This document shows positions 54,027-60,206 of a stretch of 64,000 nucleotides of DNA, piece after piece. Positions within the stretch are counted from its first letter, which is position 1. Each line of letters begins with the position of its first letter. This DNA comes from an uncultured marine group I thaumarchaeote (GTDB lineage: Archaea > Thermoproteota > Nitrososphaeria > Nitrososphaerales > Nitrosopumilaceae). The position numbers were made by a program, and so were the translations under genes. The DNA is taken from contig CACDFH010000002.1 of assembly GCA_902552015.1 (NCBI GenBank), positions 1 to 64,000 of the forward strand, in the 5' to 3' direction. The notes beneath the pieces are model-generated. The model was given only the letters and a program-made list of their open reading frames with translations. It made no database searches and was not told the origin of the DNA.

Positions 54027-54176
54027 TTAATCTAAACTCATTTGAGATATTGCAGGTAAAGTAAAGAAATACTCGTCTTCAAACTCAAAGTCTGTTTCAC
54101 CTTTTTCTCTTAACGACTCAAAGTAATTACTACAATCAGAATGAAACTGTAAATTGGTATTATTTTGACCTGACAT
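54027..54176 (-). CDS. 49-residue acidic protein
   Basis: A 49-codon frame starting at ATG 54176. The protein is acidic, with one Cys and a segment REKGETDFEFEDEYFFTLPA near the C-terminus. It ends 26 bases upstream of the UDG start on the same strand, so the two may share a transcript. No family is recognised. The absence of stop codons and normal codon use support it, but length alone is weak evidence. Confidence 0.45.
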   Translation of the reverse strand: MSGQNNTNLQFHSDCSNYFESLREKGETDFEFEDEYFFTLPAISQMSLD

Positions 54177-54292
54177 ACATACCGATCTAAAACAATTCTT
54201 TTGTTTGGCTTTGTGAGATTAATTTGTTAAACTTGTGTGTATGTTTTACGCATTAAAAGAATACATAATAGAACCAAGTCCAAAATGCAATT

Positions 54293-55765
54293 ATGAGTGA
54301 TTTACAAAAATCTGAATCAGAATTCATCCTCAATGAACAAAATGCACCTGATTTAGAATTTCTAAAATTCTTTGACCCTACTACAATGAGCATTCATCTA
54401 AAAGAAAATCAAAAACCTCTAGGCAAGAAAGGAAAACCTGGAAGTTTTGAATTAGTAGAACTTGATACAAAAACACTTGACCGTGATTATCTTGAAATAA
54501 TGACAAATCAAATTTTATCTGCGATAGATGATGAAACTCTTGGAAATACTGAAATCTCAAAACCTGGTGCTTTGGTAATACAGTACCGAGATTATAGAAT
54601 TGCAATTACCCGACCTCCGTTTTCTGAACTATTGGAAATCACAATAGTGCATCCAATTAAACAAATGTCGTTAGAGGATTATCAACTATCTGAAAAATTA
54701 ATGTCTAGATTAGAAAAACAAGCAGAAGGAATTCTTATCTCTGGTGCACCTGGTTCTGGAAAAAGTACACTTGCATCTGGAATTGCAAATTTCTTTAATC
54801 GTTCAGGAAAAATTGTTAAAACATTTGAATCTCCGCGAGATTTACAAGTTGATTCTGGAGTAACTCAATACACTAGATTAGATGGAAGTTTTGAAAATTC
54901 TGCTGACATTCTATTGCTTGTTAGACCCGATTACACTATCTTTGATGAAGTCAGACGAAGAGAAGATTTTAGAATTTTTAGTGATCTCAGATTAACTGGA
55001 GTTGGCATGGTTGGAGTCGTTCATGCAAATACTCCTATTGATGCAATTCAGAGATTCATTGGAAAAATTGAACTTGGAATTATCCCAAATGTGCTTGATA
55101 CTGTAATTTATGTAAAAGATGGCGGAATATCCAAAGTATATGATTTAGCACTAAAGGTCAAAGTTCCATCTGGAATGGTTGAACAAGACTTGGCACGACC
55201 TGTAATCGAAATATCTGATTTTGAAACAAACACTTTGGAATACGAAATTTACACATTTGGAGAGGAGAACATCATAATTCCTGTAGATCAAAACGGTTCA
55301 CAAAAAACTGGAATAGAACATTTAGCCGAAGAGCGAATACTTGAACATCTGTATAGATTTGATTCTAATCCGAAAATTGAATTTCAAGGTCCTGGGCGAA
55401 TCAAAGTATTTGTTTCAGGCGATTCAATCCCTTCTCTAATTGGAAAAGCTGGTAAAAATATTCAGGAATTGGAAAAAACCATCGGATTGCACATCGATGT
55501 TGAAGAACATGGTTCACAAAGACAATTGCCATCCCTGTCTTTACCTTACGATTTCTCTGAATCTGGAACTGCGTTGATATTTGAAGTGAACCGAGAATTC
55601 ACTGGAAATATTGCTAATTTCATTGTAAATGATGAATTTCTCTTCTCATCTAGAATTGGCAAAAAAGGAAAAATCAAGGTCTTAAAACGTTCATCTGAAG
55701 GAAAGCGTTTTTCTAGATTTGTTAACAATGACGATAATTTGGAAATATTTCTAAAACAAGATTAG
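54293..55765 (+). CDS. PilT-like secretion-ATPase-family protein with KH domain, no PIN domain
   Basis: The 490-residue protein has an N-terminal unknown part (1-140), a PilT/VirB11-like ATPase core with Walker A ISGAPGSGKSTLASG and the TIFDEVRRREDF segment, then a KH RNA-binding domain (IKVFVSGDSIPSLIGKAGKN) near residue 380 and a C-terminal beta-rich tail. Many archaeal relatives begin with a PIN ribonuclease domain; none is visible here. The role is unknown; RNA-linked ATPase activity is the simplest inference. It stands alone with a clear A/T-rich promoter. Confidence 0.83.
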   Translation: MSDLQKSESEFILNEQNAPDLEFLKFFDPTTMSIHLKENQKPLGKKGKPGSFELVELDTKTLDRDYLEIMTNQILSAIDDETLGNTEISKPGALVIQYRDYRIAITRPPFSELLEITIVHPIKQMSLEDYQLSEKLMSRLEKQAEGILISGAPGSGKSTLASGIANFFNRSGKIVKTFESPRDLQVDSGVTQYTRLDGSFENSADILLLVRPDYTIFDEVRRREDFRIFSDLRLTGVGMVGVVHANTPIDAIQRFIGKIELGIIPNVLDTVIYVKDGGISKVYDLALKVKVPSGMVEQDLARPVIEISDFETNTLEYEIYTFGEENIIIPVDQNGSQKTGIEHLAEERILEHLYRFDSNPKIEFQGPGRIKVFVSGDSIPSLIGKAGKNIQELEKTIGLHIDVEEHGSQRQLPSLSLPYDFSESGTALIFEVNREFTGNIANFIVNDEFLFSSRIGKKGKIKVLKRSSEGKRFSRFVNNDDNLEIFLKQD

Positions 55766-55823
55766 ATTCAAACTTGAATGCACTCTTGAAAAATTTCAAA
55801 TACTAGTTGATGTTATAGAAGAT

Positions 55824-55943
55824 ATGTGTGGAGACCCAATGCTTGATTTACTATATCTTGCCGCTCCAATTGCATTATTAGGTGCCGGAGGATTATTTTT
55901 CCTCAAAGGTAGTCGTAAAAAGATAGAAGAAATTTTTAGTTGA
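55824..55943 (+). CDS. 39-residue single-helix membrane protein
   Basis: A 39-codon frame: MCGDPMLDLLYLAAPIALLG, then a small Gly-rich helix segment and a basic-acidic end (KGSRKKIEEIFS). One membrane helix is predicted at residues 7-27, with positive charges after it, so the C-terminus is inside. AAATACTAG lies about 20-25 bases upstream, matching the box before the collagen gene. It is convergent with dtxR, 3 bases between stops. Confidence 0.6.
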   Translation: MCGDPMLDLLYLAAPIALLGAGGLFFLKGSRKKIEEIFS

Positions 55944-55946
55944 ATT

Positions 55947-56414
55947 TTAAAATTCATCAAAACTACTCATTAGTTTTGGATTTGCTTTAAAAAATGTCAC
56001 AAATTTTCTAATCTGTCTTATAGTCTTTGGATTAAGATGATGTTCAATTCCTTCTGCATCTTGATTTGCTATTTCTTTTCCAATTCCTAAAATTTCAAAA
56101 AAGTCTAGTAAAATTCCATGTTTCTGTTTAATCATATCTGCTATTCGCTGACCTTTTTCTGTTAAATTAATTCCATAATATTTTTCATATTCTAAAAACC
56201 CCTCTGCATCTAATTTTTTGAGCATCTTTGTTACACTTGGTGCACTAACATTCATGTATCTTGAAATATCTAATGTTGCAGCATATCCTTTCATATCCAC
56301 TAATTCTGAAATTACCTCCAAATAATCTTCGACTCTGTCTGAGATGGAAATTGTTTTTTCAGATTCATGTGCTGCCTTGATTGAATCTAATCTACGTGAT
56401 GTCTTCTTTTTCAT
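55947..56414 (-). CDS. DtxR/MntR-family metal-dependent regulator
   Basis: The 155-residue protein has a winged-helix DNA-binding domain with RVEDYLEVISELVDMKGYAA, the recognition helix VSAPSVTKMLKKLDAEGFLE, and a dimerisation domain with metal-site His and Glu (KHGILLDFFEILG, GIEHHLN). There is no SH3-like third domain. DtxR-type proteins repress iron or manganese genes when metal is present. TTTATATAAA (56435-56444) is a clear TATA box about 25 bases before its start. An FTR1 iron permease gene lies 4 kb away and has a strong inverted repeat upstream. Confidence 0.9.
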   Translation of the reverse strand: MKKKTSRRLDSIKAAHESEKTISISDRVEDYLEVISELVDMKGYAATLDISRYMNVSAPSVTKMLKKLDAEGFLEYEKYYGINLTEKGQRIADMIKQKHGILLDFFEILGIGKEIANQDAEGIEHHLNPKTIRQIRKFVTFFKANPKLMSSFDEF

Positions 56415-56434
56415 TATGGCGATATGAATTTGCT

Positions 56435-56444
56435 TTTATATAAA
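56435..56444 (-). promoter_or_regulatory. TATA box of the dtxR-type gene
   Basis: TTTATATAAA is a near-ideal archaeal TATA box, centred 25 bases upstream of the start codon at 56414 on the minus strand. The spacing indicates a leaderless transcript. Confidence 0.6.
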
Positions 56445-56508
56445 TTGGAAATTATTGTGACAAAATCTTGACTTGAATGTAGCAGATTTTGATCACTGTC
56501 TGTTATCT

Positions 56509-56524
56509 ATATTTTCCAAAATAT
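56509..56524. promoter_or_regulatory. Inverted repeat upstream of the 115-residue gene
   Basis: ATATTTT-CC-AAAATAT is a perfect 7-2-7 inverted repeat ending 6 bases before ATG 56531. It may be an operator or part of the TATA region. A/T-rich repeats of this kind occur often by chance, so this is weak. Confidence 0.3.
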
Positions 56525-56530
56525 CAATAA

Positions 56531-56878
56531 ATGACTGATCCTCTTAGGGAAAAAATTGAAAAATTACGAATAATGAGGGAATCAGCTTCTAGACGTAGTG
56601 CTTTGTACAGTGACATGGGAAAACTAGATGACAAAAAAACCTCTCAGTCTCTCGGAGCATTAAATCGTGCATCTGCACCTGGGAAAAAAATGCAAAAATT
56701 GGGATTTATCATGTTGTGGATTCCTGAACCAACGGGAGTAACTGTTGCAGTTGGGGCTCCAATGATATTGGCAGGCAGATATCTGGATAAAAAATACAAT
56801 GGGTCCACATTGAAAGACATTGGTCATAACACCCATGAGACACTTACATCCATAAATCAATTCAAAACATCTCTGTAA
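56531..56878 (+). CDS. Small protein with one hydrophobic segment, unknown function
   Basis: A 115-residue protein with a basic, Ser- and Arg-rich N-terminal half (REKIEKLRIMRESASRRSAL) and a hydrophobic stretch near FIMLWIPEPTGVTVAVGAPM that may be one membrane helix or hairpin. No family is recognised. It is divergent from the dtxR-type gene and 38 bases upstream of the DUF192 gene on the same strand. Confidence 0.5.
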   Translation: MTDPLREKIEKLRIMRESASRRSALYSDMGKLDDKKTSQSLGALNRASAPGKKMQKLGFIMLWIPEPTGVTVAVGAPMILAGRYLDKKYNGSTLKDIGHNTHETLTSINQFKTSL

Positions 56879-56916
56879 TTGCTTTAGTTTTTATTTTCTC
56901 TGATATACTGTAAGAC

Positions 56917-57420
56917 ATGCCTACTCGTTTACAAGTCTTAATTCCAATTTCTGCAGCAGCTGTAATTGTTGGTGTTGCAGGTATGCTGTCACTACCCTCT
57001 GAAGTAAGCATTGAATCAAACTCTGATTTCTTGATGGGAACTGTTCAATTAGATGATAAACTCTTGGAAGTATATTTGGCCGATACAGATCCCCGTCGAA
57101 TGCGTGGACTAATGTGGGAGTCACAAGATTTTCTTGCAAATGATAAAGGAATGTTGTTTGTATTTGATGAACCTGGAACTAGACCCATGTGGATGAAAAA
57201 CATGCAATTCCATCTTGATATTATTTGGTTTAATGAAAAAGGTTCTGTTGTAGCAATTGAAAAAAATGTCCCTCCGTGCATCACTCCGCTTGAAGTAATG
57301 AGCTGCAAGTCTAATGGAGTTTCTGCTGATAATGCACAATATGTTCTTGAACTGATATCTGGATATGTTGATGAACACTCCATTACTGAAAACTCTCGAT
57401 TAGAAATTATCTCGATTTAG
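56917..57420 (+). CDS. DUF192 family protein, membrane-anchored
   Basis: The 167-residue protein has an N-terminal signal anchor (about 5-27) and the DUF192 fold: LADTDPRRMRGLMWESQDFL, then MLFVFDEPGTRPMWMKNMQF, and LDIIWFNEKGSVVAIEKNVP. DUF192 proteins are extracytoplasmic with unknown role. It is followed with no gap by a 68-residue membrane protein, so the genes are co-transcribed. Confidence 0.9.
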   Translation: MPTRLQVLIPISAAAVIVGVAGMLSLPSEVSIESNSDFLMGTVQLDDKLLEVYLADTDPRRMRGLMWESQDFLANDKGMLFVFDEPGTRPMWMKNMQFHLDIIWFNEKGSVVAIEKNVPPCITPLEVMSCKSNGVSADNAQYVLELISGYVDEHSITENSRLEIISI

Positions 57421-57627
57421 ATGAATCTGTTTTATCAAAGAACGTATCTTGTCTTAGGAATATTCTTTGTATTCGTTGGAGCATATTCAGGATATGACGC
57501 TGGAACAAGTTTCCAAACTAATACCACTGTAATAGTAATTATTGGAAGTATTGGTTTCATTATTGGTGGAATTTATCTCCTTATCACATATCTGAAAAAC
57601 CGAAAGATCTTAAAACGAGTTGGTTAA
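57421..57627 (+). CDS. Small two-helix membrane protein
   Basis: A 68-residue protein with two hydrophobic helices (about 8-28 and 37-59), a short polar loop, and a basic end NRKILKRVG. It begins on the base after the DUF192 stop, so it is translated from the same mRNA. No family is recognised. Confidence 0.62.
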   Translation: MNLFYQRTYLVLGIFFVFVGAYSGYDAGTSFQTNTTVIVIIGSIGFIIGGIYLLITYLKNRKILKRVG

Positions 57628-57637
57628 TTTGTATAGT

Positions 57638-57805
57638 ATGACTGATTTTAAAAAAATCGCCGCAGATGGTTTTGAAATTAATGCAAAAACCCTTGATAAC
57701 AATCCTGATGATGCTGCAGCACGTTCTTACATGTTGGGAATTATGATGGCAAAACATCTAGATGATGAGCATGTGAAACGAGCAAAAAGGTACGTAATTG
57801 ATTAA
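57638..57805 (+). CDS. Small soluble protein, unknown function
   Basis: A 55-residue protein, helical and charged, with DGFEINAKTLDNNPDDAAAR as its best-defined segment. I prefer ATG 57638 over a TTG at 57620 that would overlap the previous gene. It lies 10 bases after that gene and ends on the base before the protease ATG, so all four genes from 56917 to 59431 form one run. Confidence 0.55.
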   Translation: MTDFKKIAADGFEINAKTLDNNPDDAAARSYMLGIMMAKHLDDEHVKRAKRYVID

Positions 57806-59431
57806 ATGAATTTTTACATATTATTACTATCTCTTGTAATAGTTGTTTCAATTGGTTCCAGCTATGCATATGCATTAGATTACACATATCCTACCATTAA
57901 TCAAAGACTAACTGAAATTCCTACATATTGTGCTGTTGAATCAATTAGTGATAAAATCGAACCTTCTGAAATGAATGAAATGATCTCTAAATCAGAACTT
58001 GCAGTTAACATGTGGAAAGCAAAATTGCAGGAATCTGAACCAACAAACAAAGAATTCTGGGACATGAAATTCAAAAAAATTGGAAAAAATGAATCTGTAA
58101 GTGATGATTGTACAATCACTATATTGTTTAGAGATGATCCTGAATTCTCTGGTTCATTACTTAGCAAAACACTTGGAGCATTTATGAGAAATTCAATTTA
58201 CATCTATTATGAAAATCAACAATCAATTTATGGTGACAAATGGATGGATGGGATTCTAAAAACTACTATACATGAAATGGGCCATACATTTGGTCTTGGT
58301 CATTATACGACTGATGATAATGACTATAATAAAAAAATCGCAACACGTGATGAGTCTCCTCCTTCGATAATGTTTGCTCCTGCACATGTAAATCCTGATT
58401 TGAGAAAGATTACTGAAATTGATATTCAACTTGTCCGTTCAATTTATGGAAGTTATGGATTTCATGCATTTTCTGAACAAAGACCTAGTGAAATAATTAT
58501 TGAAAATCCAATCTCTCCACTAGATCCTCTGTACCCGTTTGAATCTACTGAAATTTCCAAAAACACTGTAAAGTTATTTCGCCATCAGGATACTATGATG
58601 ACAATTTCTGGCCAGATAAACAATACTGTATACATGTCTGGACATCCTGTTTTCATATTGATTACAAATCCTGATCTTTCTGTTGAGGTTCTAAAAGTTA
58701 AACCAACTAGAAGTGGATTTTTTGAAACATATCTCAATTTTAATTACAAGTCATTACCAGGAAAATATTCAATTGAATTTGCATACATTGATAAAATTGA
58801 TCAAAGCAAAAATCTAATTTTTGATGTAGAACAAACCGATATTCCACTTGCACCAAAATCTGAAAATCTAAACATTCTTCAGGTTAACAATGATGCTGAA
58901 AGATTTTTTGAAATGGGTTTGTATGGAGATGCTATAAAAAACTACAAAGTAGTCATGAATAATGCTGATAAAATCCAAGAACCCTTGTATCTGAACGCTT
59001 TGAATAAAATTGGTCTAGCATTAATCCAATTGAAAAATTATGAAAAATCACTGTCATATTTTGAACAGGTGTATGAAATCAATCCTAATTATCCAAACAT
59101 CGGACAAAATCTCAAAACATCAAAATCATTAATTGAAAATAATGGGCAAATCATTACTACTGATTCCACAGTTTCACTTCCTGGTTGGATTAAATCAAAT
59201 GCGGGATGGTGGATAAATGGACAAGCCACTGATCAATTATTGTTTGATGCATTTGAATATATGCAAAACAAAGGACTAATTGGAACTTACGATTTTTCAA
59301 ACTTTTCTCAACCACATGTTCCATATTGGCTTGTTGATATTGTTACTTGGTGGGTTAATGAAAAAATTTCAGATGAGGAATTTCTTAAAACTGTAGATTA
59401 TCTGTTGAAGCAAGGAATAATAATAATTTAA
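57806..59431 (+). CDS. Secreted metzincin-like protease with TPR and W-rich repeat domains
   Basis: The 541-residue protein has a signal peptide (1-24), a metzincin zinc site HEMGHTFGLGH (about residue 155) with a PSIMFA Met-turn, a beta-sandwich part, TPR-like helices near 375-430 (RFFEMGLYGDAIKNYKVV), and two C-terminal W-rich modules (PGWIKSNAGWWINGQ and PYWLVDIVTWWVNEKIS). The W-rich modules occur in many thaumarchaeal surface proteins. It should cut extracellular proteins or peptides. It is last in a four-gene run starting at 56917. Confidence 0.88.
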   Translation: MNFYILLLSLVIVVSIGSSYAYALDYTYPTINQRLTEIPTYCAVESISDKIEPSEMNEMISKSELAVNMWKAKLQESEPTNKEFWDMKFKKIGKNESVSDDCTITILFRDDPEFSGSLLSKTLGAFMRNSIYIYYENQQSIYGDKWMDGILKTTIHEMGHTFGLGHYTTDDNDYNKKIATRDESPPSIMFAPAHVNPDLRKITEIDIQLVRSIYGSYGFHAFSEQRPSEIIIENPISPLDPLYPFESTEISKNTVKLFRHQDTMMTISGQINNTVYMSGHPVFILITNPDLSVEVLKVKPTRSGFFETYLNFNYKSLPGKYSIEFAYIDKIDQSKNLIFDVEQTDIPLAPKSENLNILQVNNDAERFFEMGLYGDAIKNYKVVMNNADKIQEPLYLNALNKIGLALIQLKNYEKSLSYFEQVYEINPNYPNIGQNLKTSKSLIENNGQIITTDSTVSLPGWIKSNAGWWINGQATDQLLFDAFEYMQNKGLIGTYDFSNFSQPHVPYWLVDIVTWWVNEKISDEEFLKTVDYLLKQGIIII

Positions 59432-59439
59432 AAAAATAC

Positions 59440-59456
59440 TGTGATTAATTATCACA
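59440..59456. terminator. Hairpin between convergent genes
   Basis: TGTGAT-TAATT-ATCACA is a perfect 6-bp inverted repeat with a 5-base loop, between the convergent protease and 102-residue genes. With T/A-rich flanks on both sides it could end transcription in both directions. Confidence 0.5.
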
Positions 59457-59460
59457 CTTG

Positions 59461-59769
59461 TTAGGATGCTTGTTTCTGTCCTATTAGTGACAAAAGAGGC
59501 ATTGCATCCCATTGATACATGTATGATGAAAGAAATGATTTGCATGTGTCATTGTATTTATTGAAGAAATCTTCTGCTGTGCTTTTATCTCCTTCAATTA
59601 CTGACATTGCGGTCTTATTATCATCAAATGAACCGCTCCAAATCATGTTTCCTTTTGCATTCCAGTCGTCAATGATTGTAGCAATTGTGCCTGCGGCAGC
59701 TGCTACATCCTCTGCTTTGGCATCTTCTTTGAAGACGCTAACTAAAACATATGGTGATTTTTCAGCCAT
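59461..59769 (-). CDS. Small soluble protein, unknown function
   Basis: A 102-residue soluble protein, alpha-beta in pattern, starting MAEKSPYVLVSVFKEDAKAE, with WNAKGNMIWSGSFDDNKTAM and a hydrophobic end. It may be a dimeric alpha-beta barrel-like protein, but this is weak. A TTTTAATAT box about 22-29 bases before its start (59790-59798) supports a leaderless mRNA. It is convergent with the protease gene and divergent from the FTR1 region. Confidence 0.55.
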   Translation of the reverse strand: MAEKSPYVLVSVFKEDAKAEDVAAAAGTIATIIDDWNAKGNMIWSGSFDDNKTAMSVIEGDKSTAEDFFNKYNDTCKSFLSSYMYQWDAMPLLSLIGQKQAS

Positions 59770-59842
59770 TACGAGGTTGTCACTAGGACGATATTAAAAT
59801 TCGATGTACTTTTCAAAATCTTGTTCTAATAAGATGGAAAGC

Positions 59843-59921
59843 GCCGTTAGCAACATTCCAGTAGTTGACGACATGTATTCTGGTTTAAGATCAAAGCATA
59901 CGATGCTGTGTCACTAACGGC
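59843..59921 (+). ncRNA. Candidate structured ncRNA upstream of the iron permease gene
   Basis: A 79-base segment is closed by an 8-bp perfect stem (GCCGTTAG 59843-59850 with CTAACGGC 59914-59921). Inside are CCAG/CTGG (59858-59861 with 59880-59883) and AGCAT-ACG-ATGCT (59895-59907), so it folds as a three-way junction. G+C is about 44 percent, clearly above the A/T-rich flanks, as is common for structured RNA in such genomes. It has no tRNA T-loop, no C/D boxes and no ORF. The strand is unproven because the stems work on either. It could be an sRNA, part of a long leader, or DNA structure. Confidence 0.42.
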
Positions 59922-60146
59922 ATGTACAGACTTCTTCTTTTTGAATAATTAAAACTAGTTTTGAACTTAGATTGTTATTCTCTAATATTGGAATATTCGC
60001 ATTTGTTCCATATTCTGAGATTTTATAACATTTGTATTGATAATTTCTTTATTTATGATTTCCAAAGAACAATTCGTCTTAACAGAAAAATTTAAGAGAA
60101 TTATTTTTTGTACTTTTCTTTTTTTGTTTTAAATCTTTAGAGATTA

Positions 60147-60172
60147 TTTCATTCTATAATGTTAGAATGAAA
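60147..60172. promoter_or_regulatory. Perfect 10-bp inverted repeat, candidate operator for ftr1
   Basis: TTTCATTCTA and TAGAATGAAA flank a 6-base spacer TAATGT, giving a perfect dyad of 26 bases. It lies just upstream of the likely TATA element (60180-60186) and about 35-60 bases before the ftr1 start. This position suits an activator or repressor site. The DtxR-type regulator encoded at 55947 is the obvious candidate binder, but its site is unknown and the repeat is not seen near dtxR itself. Confidence 0.55.
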
Positions 60173-60206
60173 CCTCTCCTAAAATAGGGTTTCAAAAAGA
60201 AATCAA

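Larger units (their letters stand above)
59770..60206. other. 437-base intergenic region ahead of the FTR1 gene
   Basis: This is the only gap above 300 bases in the window and far longer than the usual 5-120. I see no credible ORF in it. It contains the minus-strand promoter of the 102-residue gene (near 59794), a G+C-raised structured segment (59843-59921), a perfect 12-bp palindrome AAAACTAGTTTT (59951-59962), a TCTTAA/TTAAGA pair (60077-60097), a perfect 10-bp inverted repeat (60147-60172), and the TATA-like TAAAATA (60180-60186) of ftr1. The rest is A/T-rich with no pattern I can explain. Confidence 0.8.

Noticed and set aside
54248..54310. Short frame starting ATGTTTTACGCA before the PilT-like gene
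   Set aside because: About 19 codons, overlaps the promoter and start of the ATPase gene.
59843..59921. Considered as a tRNA gene
   Set aside because: The 7-8 bp closing stem is present but no T-loop GGTTC-type arm or anticodon stem of the right spacing can be drawn.
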